A DNA stretch of 64,000 nucleotides from Marisa cornuarietis (Eukaryota > Mollusca > Gastropoda > Architaenioglossa > Ampullariidae). Shown here piece after piece: positions 55,491 to 64,000 of the stretch. Position numbers and translations under genes: made by a program. Location of the stretch: contig SMMW01000605.1 in the NCBI GenBank assembly GCA_004794655.1, forward strand, positions 434,001 to 498,000, written 5' to 3'. The notes under the pieces were generated by a model that ran no database searches, was not told where the DNA came from, and was given only the letters and a program-made list of their open reading frames with translations. The stretch's first letter is position 1. Every line of letters starts with the position of its first letter.

Positions 55491-55989
55491 GTAAAATATA
55501 TCAATTTATCATTATTGGAATATTTTTGTTTATATTTTGTGTATTTAATTATTGTTATTCACTGTATAATAATTAATACAATATGATACTATTAGTTTAT
55601 TTTTATCGTAATATTACTACATTTCAATTTTTATGTATTTAAACTGTTTCTGAGTGCATATCGTATGCAAACCAGCTCCAAGAGCTTACATTCTTCAAAT
55701 GAGACGAGTACGACATCTGCTGCAGATTGTGTGATATTCTAACTTGTCTTTACTCACTGCAAGGGAACGATTCGGAGACAAGTAAAATACATCGTAGAGT
55801 GGTAATCGATCCCTTTAGACAAACTCTGTTTTGAGCAGGTAAAATTTGTACGCAAAGCTGAGACATAAATAGTGAAATATTGTCCCTTGACGGTTGTCGG
55901 CGATGTGCAGTTCATGTAAATACTTTTTGTCCAGAAGGACAGACCCACTCGCAGGCAAGGAAGCAAACTGGTGTGCAGCTATTCACAGG

Positions 55990-55992
55990 CAC

Positions 55993-56025
<33 letters not shown>
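55990..56025. repeat. (CA)n microsatellite
   Basis: CA run with one AA interruption. Confidence 0.93.
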
Positions 56026-56068
56026 GAGAAAAGATTGCTAGCGCCATTTTATTCAAGGGGTAAGCCTA

Positions 56069-56135
56069 GATCAGCAAGTGGCTCAGTGGATCAAACCGTC
56101 AGAACTTGGAAGAATGTGGGCTCTTGTTTGCAATG
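56069..56135 (+). mobile_element. Possible SINE head
   Basis: AGTGGCTCAGTGGATCAAAC is a near-perfect box A. The expected box B, about 35 bp later, is eroded (CTCTTGTTTGCAATGACGGG). Confidence 0.3.
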
Positions 56136-56199
56136 ACGGGTACCTTGTGTGTGTACGCGAGTACTTGTAAGTGTATGTAAGCATGAGCTTCTGATCTTA

Positions 56200-56301
<102 letters not shown>

Positions 56302-56354
56302 ATTTACGTATGATTCTGAATGTGTTTTAACTAATGTGTGATTTCCTCAGTATC

Positions 56355-56357
<3 letters not shown>

Positions 56358-56445
<88 letters not shown>

Positions 56446-56457
56446 CAGACAGACAGA
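56358..56457. repeat. (GT)n(GA)n(GACA)n microsatellite
   Basis: About 35 GT units, 9 GA units and a short GACA run. Confidence 0.97.
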
Positions 56458-56605
56458 GATATTTAAATGTGATGCGTAATGAGTGTATCGGTGTGCTTTC
56501 ATTTCCTGAGCTTTTTTTTGCAAGAACTTGTATGCGTGTGGTTGTATAGGGCCTTCTATGTATCTCTGGTTTTGTTAGTGCATGTGTGGTTGTATGTGTT
56601 TATGC

Positions 56606-56608
<3 letters not shown>

Positions 56609-56662
<54 letters not shown>

Positions 56663-56692
56663 GATAGATGGGTGGGTGGACAAGTGTAATAT

Positions 56693-56729
<37 letters not shown>

Positions 56730-56814
56730 GTAGATGGGTGGGTGGACAAGTGTAATATTGTGTGTGTGTGTGTGTGAGAGAGAGAGGGTAGATGGGTGGG
56801 TGGACAAGTGTAAT

Positions 56815-56866
<52 letters not shown>

Positions 56867-56870
56867 CGCC
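56609..56870. repeat. Compound repeat: (GT)n(GA)n plus a fixed core, three copies
   Basis: The core 'tagatgggtgggtggacaag' + 'tgtaatatt' follows each (GT)n(GA)n block at about 56664, 56731 and 56791. The last GT block ends in a (GC)n run. Confidence 0.93.
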
Positions 56871-58069
56871 ACTGTTGCACAACATGATAATCGATTGGTC
56901 TTTCTTCCAAGCTACAAATCGTGTTGTATATTCCAACCGTTGTTTGTGATCATCGTTAATCATTATTTTGCACACGTTTTACGACTTGTTTAATAACAAC
57001 TTTTAAAATGTCTCAGTTATTTTCATTCTGCAATAAGACATGCCTCTCTTTGTTATTTATCAACGTAGCAGACATGTTGCCAAAGACAGGTACAGGTATT
57101 CGATGTATGAACAAGTGACACAGTCGTAGCAACACTCTCAGGTTAGTTTGCTGACTTGTTATTATAATCCACACTGTCAAAACTGTTGTACATACAGTGC
57201 CAGTCTCCAATGCTCATTCCCATCTCTCTAAGGAATAGCCGGACACAAAGTTTTGCTTGTACTACTTGCCCAAAGGTCTTTATGTTTCGATAGCCGAGTT
57301 TGACAGGTGTTTTGAGTTCCCAAGATGTCTTAGACTCTTAGAAACGAGCTTCACTGAGAGTATATAGAGTGTATATATTTTTTAATATTTGCAAACAAAA
57401 ACTAGAGAAATTTGGTTTTACATTTAAAGAAATTTGTATTCTTGTGGTGGTGACTAATATGTAGATGCCAAAGAGTAGATTTCAACTGGTCATTTTGCGA
57501 CATGGTCAAGCTCATCAGTTTGCTGAAGCTTTTGCAATAGTGTCTTGAACTGTGGTAAGCATTACTGGAATGACACCAACACTTCTTTCCAGGGATCGGT
57601 GGATAAATACATCGATAGATCGATCAATAGATAGAGAAAGAATGACAGAAAAATTCATAGATTTCTTCTAATAATTGTAAATATGAACGAATACTGATGA
57701 TGTTGTTAATTAATCCTACATCAAAGATGAACAATGGTGTCATGTTAACTAGCAGCTGAGGACAAATGCGATGACAGGGATGACAGCTGACTACAAATAC
57801 TCCTTACATGATAAAGGCAATATTTTCTTGGTTTTTCGTTTTTAGCTGATAATAACTTTTATGCATTGATTCCTTCCTTTTTAACTATTTGCGGTTAGTC
57901 AGCTGACACGCCGAATTTACTCTGCAAATAGTTACAATGGATGATGCTACTAGCGGGTGTACTGGAGCAAGGGGTAGCTTTGGTACGAGTGTCAGTCCTC
58001 CACATTTTTGTTGACTGAGAAACTGAATGTTTTCAGCATCATAATAGTTGACTGTAGGCGCTGATAGCG
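56871..58069. other. No gene seen
   Basis: AT-rich DNA without coding or RNA signal. Confidence 0.4.
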
Positions 58070-58092
58070 ATATATATATATATATATATATG
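58070..58092. repeat. (TA)n microsatellite
   Basis: About 11 units. Confidence 0.92.
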
Positions 58093-59072
58093 ATTATATG
58101 ATTATATATAATGATTAAATTGCTCGGTCATATTTTAACGGTGTAAGGTTTTGTAAATATTTTAGGAGAACTGGATTGTCTGTGTTTTTTCTTGTTTTTG
58201 TTTTGGTGCGTTTTTCAAAATACTGAGCCCGTAAAAACTAGTAAATGTTTGTCTGTTTACCACCTAACAGTCTGAGGATCTAACAAGAATCCTGTGTGTT
58301 TACGCCACTGAGTTTCTTTCTGTACATTTGAAAAGCAGGTACGTGCTTGTTGTTTACAGGTGGTGCGTTGATTAAAGCTGTGTATCACATACAGTTGATC
58401 ATGAAGGAAGTTTGTTTGTCATGTTTTGTGTGGGGCCTTTCATGTGAGTAAAAGTGGTGCAGTAAAGTGTAAAGTGTTTAAATTTCTTGTGAAAAGTGGA
58501 CATGCACACAGTCAAACGGAGTGAGCAAATCAGAGAAGGAAGAATGATATTTGCATACCAGTGCATTTGGTCACCAAATGGCAGTTGTCTGTCTGTCAGC
58601 GCAAGTATGGAGAAAGAGATAAAGAAAGACAAATAATTACTTTCTATATTTTAGAATTATTGTACTAGATTTTTCTATATTTTTATTTTCTATAAATATT
58701 TTCTATATTTTTCTATGAATTTAATTACCACAGGTTACTTTTGAAATATTCACCTAGGTATTCAGTGTATTGACTTCCATTAAACAAACGGTTAAGTCTC
58801 ATTCTAACACCTCATTGTAAAACTCGAATTTAAGGTACTGGAATGTTTAATCAGCTTTGTCTTAAAACAAGTCTTTACAGCTCTCTCGTCCTCCCTGTTC
58901 AGCTCTACGGATATAAAACATATCAACACTATAATATGGATGATTTTTTTTTAGTTTCTTATAAAAGATTGTCTCACAAAACCGAGTAATTTGCACACTC
59001 GGGGAAAAATGATATGCGCTCGGGTTCATGAGAAAAATACACAAGCCAATTAATTTTGTTTTGAGATACTGT
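58093..59072. other. No gene seen
   Basis: AT-rich; a 'tttttctatattttta' cluster at 58655-58715. Confidence 0.4.
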
Positions 59073-59092
59073 TTATATATATATATATATAT
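59073..59092. repeat. (TA)n microsatellite
   Basis: About 10 units. Confidence 0.9.
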
Positions 59093-60200
59093 CTTTAAAG
59101 AATCCCTTTAAGGTAGAATGACTCCTGTGAGTACTTTAACAATATAGTAATAGCGGCATGTAGGGTAACAAGTGATTTTGTTGCTAAAAATCCAGAATAT
59201 TGTGAAGTTTGAATGTCGTGAAATGATTATTTTTGCGTTCAGCCATGCTTCTTTGTTAGTTTTCATTTTTTTCAGAGCTCGTCTCAGTTTATCTGTTGAT
59301 CTAAAACGTTCCTTTGCTGACAGTATCCACCCACTAAGAACCACCAACTCACTTTCTGGCAGTCATTTCATCTCTAAGCTTATTTTCTGTGCTTTTTATT
59401 ATTTCTTCACATTTCCTTCTTCCTTTTATTGTGTTGTTTTTCGTTTATTTCTTTTGCTATCCCTTTGACTTACTTGTTTCTGCCCACTGGTCATAACTTG
59501 ACACTCCATTGAGCAAGAGACTTAGTCACCTTTAGTCACTCATCTGGAATTTGTTGTTACCGGGAAGTGGAAATATGGCCTGGTTATTATACCCCCCCCC
59601 CTAATTAACACTCCTAGATTACTGCTGTAGCTAAGGGACTGTCGTCACATTCCATTTCTCACTGACGGTCAACGGCGGTGACTCGTGCCCGTCCCTCATG
59701 AATACTTGACTATGTATATATGCAGTTATCTCCTTTGCACTGACATAAAAGTTGTAATAACCTTTTTTCTTTCTTTTTCATGTTTGCTGTTATTTTTTTG
59801 TAATTTTTCGCGTATGATGCTTAATTTTAACAAAGTTTAAGTTGCCCAAAACTATCGAAAATTGTAACTGTCAGGTGACACAGTGCAACTGTTTTCTCAA
59901 CACCTTGAGCCACAGACGGCTAAGCCCGCACGTGCCTCGCAAAAGAATGTAAAAGAGTTTGTTTTTAAAAAGAGAGGAACAAAATCTAGAAGGGCTATAA
60001 AGGGTTACAAAAACTGGTTTTATAATTATAATTTATAAATTATAATTTAATTCAAAATCGAGTATTTAACTGGCGGTAAACCTTGTACAGTTGAGTAGGT
60101 ACAGTTTTGATGAAGTAAGAGGACAGCTGCGAAGAGACTTGGTCAGGTCAGTGGAGGGACGACTGGAGACCTCGACAAGGACACTTATTTTAATCAGTCA
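59093..60200. other. No gene seen
   Basis: AT-rich DNA; short open frames only. Confidence 0.4.
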
Positions 60201-60258
60201 CCCTGTCATAACCGCCTGTCATCACCACCCGTCATCATCGCCTGTCATCACCGCCTAT
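60201..60258. repeat. ~14-bp 'ccgcctgtcatcac' tandem repeat
   Basis: About 4 imperfect copies. Confidence 0.8.
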
Positions 60259-61000
60259 CGAGCACTCAGCGAGGGAGCCTCTCTGTCCGAGTCAGCATCG
60301 AGAACAAGCAAAGGGAAGCAAGAAAGGAAGATTGCTACCACACTTTTCCCTTGTTATTTCCCTTGAACTCGCGAAATGGGGAAAATGCAGGGTTAGAAAG
60401 CTGGGCGCTGCGATTAGAATGATCTCGATGGTAGATGTTGTGATAGCTGTAGAGTTTTAGAGAAAAGAGGGAAACAAGACCAGTGTGCACGTGTCGCCAC
60501 TCCATAAAGCCTTTTACACGAGTGTTTAGAATGCCCCTATTCATAGTCTATGTTAAATCTGGTACGCGTGCATGATGCAGGCCTGCAACTGATAAACAAA
60601 TGTACTTTTTCTTGAGAAAAAGTAGTTCTTATTAATCAAAGACGGAAAGCAAATACTCGAGAAAGGTTAATACAGAAACCTGTTATTAGTGGCACCAAAG
60701 AGTGGATGAAACAAAACAAACTTAACGACAATAAAACGGAATCCCTCTGTTGCCCATGAAGACGAAAAAAAATCGCTCTTCGCGCGTTAGTCCCCCCAAG
60801 GTGAGTGAAACCAGCATCACCTGACATGACCATTGACAGAAAAGTTATCAATGTCTTTCAAGGTGACTACTATGAGCTAGCAAATTATCAGAGCAAGAAA
60901 ACGGGACCATGTTACTCCTCACCTTCGTTCTGCACACAGGCTACCCGTCCGCTGGAATTTAGTACAAACTGTTTTTATGGTGGTTTTTTTTTGCAGGCTC
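60259..61000. other. No gene seen
   Basis: No coding signal. Confidence 0.4.
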
Positions 61001-61027
61001 CTGACTGACTGACTGACTGACTGACTG
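61001..61027. repeat. (GACT)n microsatellite
   Basis: About 6 units. Confidence 0.9.
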
Positions 61028-61748
61028 CCCTGCCTATGTCTCTGAACATCTCTACCCCTACATCCAAACCAGAAAAATCCGTTCTTCGGCTGACACCACT
61101 TGCTAGTTATTCCTTTCAACAGAACAATATCTGGTCACAGGATCTCTTTCCTTCCTAATCCGCCACCCACCCACCATTGAGTCCTTTCCTTGAGCATTAC
61201 TCCGAGTAGTCCACATAATACTGGTCCATCTTCTAATCCTACTTCTTATGTTTTTTGTCTCGCAACTAGTCAAATTGATCGTCTTCCTTTGAGGATGCAG
61301 GTAACTTGCACTCAATCACTACTGTATGTTCCTCATTTCTGTTAACTTCTTCTGTGTGTCTTTTATTATTTGTCAGTCCTACTACTCAGTCTTTCGTTCT
61401 TGTCCATGTCTTGTTTTTGTCTCCTTTTGTCTCTTTTTTGTCTCAAACACTGAGACCATACTCATTAACGAGCATGATCATGCACTAAAACAAATCATGC
61501 ATTGTTGTTATTCCTATTGTTATTATTATACTATTGCATTTTCATGTACCTTTATTAAAACGCCTACTTTGAATATCTAAGTGGGTTCGATCGGTGTGAC
61601 TGGGTACAACTCATTGTATGATACTGTTTCTTAAAACCTATTAAGTGAATACTCCCCTCTCCCCGTTCCATTCGCTGGATGCACGCCAACAAACACCTCC
61701 ATGCACAGAAAGAGGTCAAACTCGTGAGGTCGTGTATCCATGCACAGC
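61028..61748. other. No gene seen
   Basis: No coding signal. Confidence 0.4.
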
Positions 61749-61789
61749 CTGTGATACCTGTGATACCTGTGATACCTGTGATACCTGTA
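61749..61789. repeat. 9-bp 'tgtgatacc' tandem repeat
   Basis: About 4.5 copies. Confidence 0.92.
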
Positions 61790-63022
61790 GCTATGTATTT
61801 CGAGAACTTAATAATGTCACAGATCTAGCGGAGGTCGAAGGCCTCTACCCACGTGGAAGAACGAAAGAGCGTGAATGACGTCAGTTTGTCTGAATGCGTA
61901 TGGATGATGTCAAAAGATGTGTGACGTTAGAGAGACAGAATCGCTAGGGGAAAATGAGAAGAGGCTGAAGGAGAACGTTGGATTGAGGAGTGAAAGACAT
62001 TTTGTTTTTATCTGTAGCCAAACACCCAGACGTTTTCATCTTAAAGGACAACAGGAAAGCTAAGCAAAAATCGCTGGAAATAAAGCGCAAAGTATCACAT
62101 ATACCTGTAATATTTTATGACAAAGAGGCACGAGAGATTTTATATTAATATGTTTCTCTTAAGCACACCTGGATTTGTCGAGTAAACAGGAAGTGACGAC
62201 ACGAACGTATTTCTAAAAATAGCCCCGTCTGCACTAGCTGAAGTCGAAGAGAAAATATGCAATTCTCGGTAAAAGGAAACTGACCAGGACACATTTCTCC
62301 GCCATCAAGTTCGGCTATAAGTGCTTTACAAGACAACAAGAATTAATGATATTAATTGCTAAGGGTACAAGGTCTTCAGTTCTGTAGCCGAGGAATTATT
62401 AGTTATCCACACAGTCGAGGACATTTATTGAGCATGGAGCAAGATAAATACACTTCTCGCCAGGAGTATAGTCGACGTCTTGTGCAGGTGCTTGAAACCC
62501 ATATGGTAGGCACATATATAAAAATTCAATGATGAACCAGAAGATGAATGACATCAACAGGTCTTATACACAAGACAGGGAGGACGATGCAGTGAGAACA
62601 GGTTTTGTGAAGAGCAGAATCGATGGCGCAAAACGGGGATGGAAATGAGCAGCACTTCTAGGGGGTGGTGGGGATGGTGCGTGATAGAGAGTAAAAATGA
62701 TGTCAATACAGCAAACAGTACGTGTAGACCTCAGGTGTTCTGGGCCCAGATGCACAACACTTCTTTACGATAACAATAATAATAAACGTAAGATCTATAC
62801 ATTGGAAGCTGACACTCGTAAGGAGCATGCTCGTACGGCTTAAAGAACAAGAACAAGACATGGCCAACATACGGGGAACTGAAGAACAAACAAATAACAT
62901 GAATGACTAAATGATAAACAACATTACTGAAAGACTTAAAGAATTAAATTTCTATTTTATGACCAGCCTGGTACATATCTATACCCCCAATAATTAAACG
63001 AATCTACGAAATTTACAGACTT
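61790..63022. other. No gene seen; CRE at 61876-61883
   Basis: No coding signal on either strand. Confidence 0.4.
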
Positions 63023-63288
63023 GGGGCCAGTTTCACAACACATTTCTAATTTTAAACACTTTTAAGCCTTAACTCTATTTAGATAATCAGCTTAAAGTGC
63101 ACACCACAATTTTAGATTTTTTAAAACTAAAACTGCTTTAAGAAAGATGAAGTTGTTTGAAGTCTGACTTTCCGTCCTGTCAGTACAATTTTGTGTGTGT
63201 TTTTCTGCAATGCATCAAAATGGCTAAGAAGAGATTTTGCTTCTTTAGAACAGTTTTAAGGTTTAGAAACGTGTTGTGCAACTGGTCC
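63023..63288. mobile_element. MITE-like element with ~27-bp terminal inverted repeats
   Basis: The left end GGGGCCAGTTTCACAACACA + TTTCTAA and the reverse complement of the right end, GGACCAGTTGCACAACACGT + TTCTAA, match at 23 of about 26 comparable positions. The interior (~210 bp) is AT-rich and has no open frame. No clear target-site duplication: the flanks are ...GACTT and TAGAA... Confidence 0.7.
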
Positions 63289-64000
63289 TAGAAGGTTGAT
63301 GAACGTAAATACAAGGAACTCTTGCTTTCATATGGTGTAAACTTGTTAAGTTTATCTGGTCAGTTTACAGCCTCCAGACCTCAAGATAGGCCCAAAATTA
63401 TCTGTAGAAAATTGAGTGAAGTAGTAAAGCCGGCTTGCATGTTGCGAGAGCCAAAGCTGTAAGGTAAAAGGTCAGGGATGGACCACGGAGCTCATGGCTA
63501 AAATTAGCTAAAATTCCTGTTTTTATGCGTTCTTGGCTGATTGCTTCACATAGAGAATGGTTCCAGCAAAATAGAACCTAGCTGTGTGTAGTACACCCGA
63601 CCCCAACTGATCGACCGACATTCAGCAACCTGTTGCTCGAGCAGCCGACATAACAGATCGTGCTCGACAGTCAAGACAAGAAGGGTGTGGTTTGCCAGTC
63701 GATAAGCTTTAAGCAGACTCCGGAATTACTTCCCATTGTAATGGGATCACGAGTTATTGGTCCTGCACGACTGCTGGGGTCATCTTGGGGGCACAGTCTG
63801 TTCTGCATGCATGTGAAAGATGCTGACGATTCTCCTTTTCCGAAAGTTATTGTGCAGGGTTGATGTCAACTACAAACACCAGTAACGATTATGGCGATGA
63901 GGAAATATAAACAGTTATTTAAATAGTGTTAAAGTTTCTTGAAGTTAACCTGTCATAGAAACCAGCAAAGGATGAAAGGATGAAAGTTGGATATCTTAAA
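63289..64000. other. No supported gene
   Basis: A 67-codon frame at 63660-63863 has mixed codon use and no recognisable sequence; otherwise non-coding. Confidence 0.35.

Noticed and set aside
56556..56975. His/Thr-rich minus-strand frames
   Set aside because: Translations of (GT)n tracts.

Overview
This is animal (metazoan) genomic DNA. It is AT-rich and very rich in microsatellites and minisatellites. The one gene I can reconstruct with confidence is split into many short exons with GT..AG introns of 0.25 to 4.2 kb. No bacterial-style gene organisation is present. The gene, the repeat texture and the tRNA-derived SINEs suggest an invertebrate, most likely a lophotrochozoan such as a mollusc. 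The clade is inference, because nothing in the window fixes it.

The centrepiece is a complete canonical transient receptor potential channel (TRPC) gene on the + strand. Seventeen coding exons run from 27149 (ATG) to 53446 (TGA). All sixteen junctions keep a compatible reading phase, and together they encode a predicted 1173-residue protein. Its order is a short N-terminus, ankyrin repeats, a TRP_2-type linker with an H/C/C/C zinc-site pattern, a pre-S1 elbow, S1 to S6 with a pore loop between S5 and S6, the EWKFAR TRP box, a basic CIRB-like helix, a coiled coil, and a long low-complexity tail ending in VERL. By eye it resembles the TRPC2/3/6/7 side of the family more than TRPC1/4/5. TRPC channels are tetrameric plasma-membrane cation channels opened downstream of phospholipase C.

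Region by region: 1-27148 upstream is mostly non-coding. It holds a 580-bp array containing ten perfect TGACGTCA (CRE) palindromes (about 1889-2467), a promoter-like E-box/CRE cluster (about 9540-9740), a CpG-rich island (about 17890-18170), a 41-bp x 15 minisatellite (24309-24902), SINE copies, and a few exon-like islands of unknown function (7590-7847, 12430-12530, and a minus-strand one at 21379-21548). 27149-53446 is the TRPC gene, whose introns carry a 30-bp x ~37 minisatellite with a 208-bp higher-order duplication, compound CA/TA/GA repeats and dispersed repeats. 53447-64000 is the 3' UTR followed by non-coding DNA with dense (GT)n tracts and a short element with terminal inverted repeats (63023-63288).

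The most unusual observation is that three splice sites of the TRPC gene sit inside local tandem repeats that copy the splice site itself: the exon 3 acceptor, the exon 6 donor and the exon 12 donor. I saw no CRISPR array, rRNA or confident tRNA gene, and no intact transposase or reverse transcriptase.
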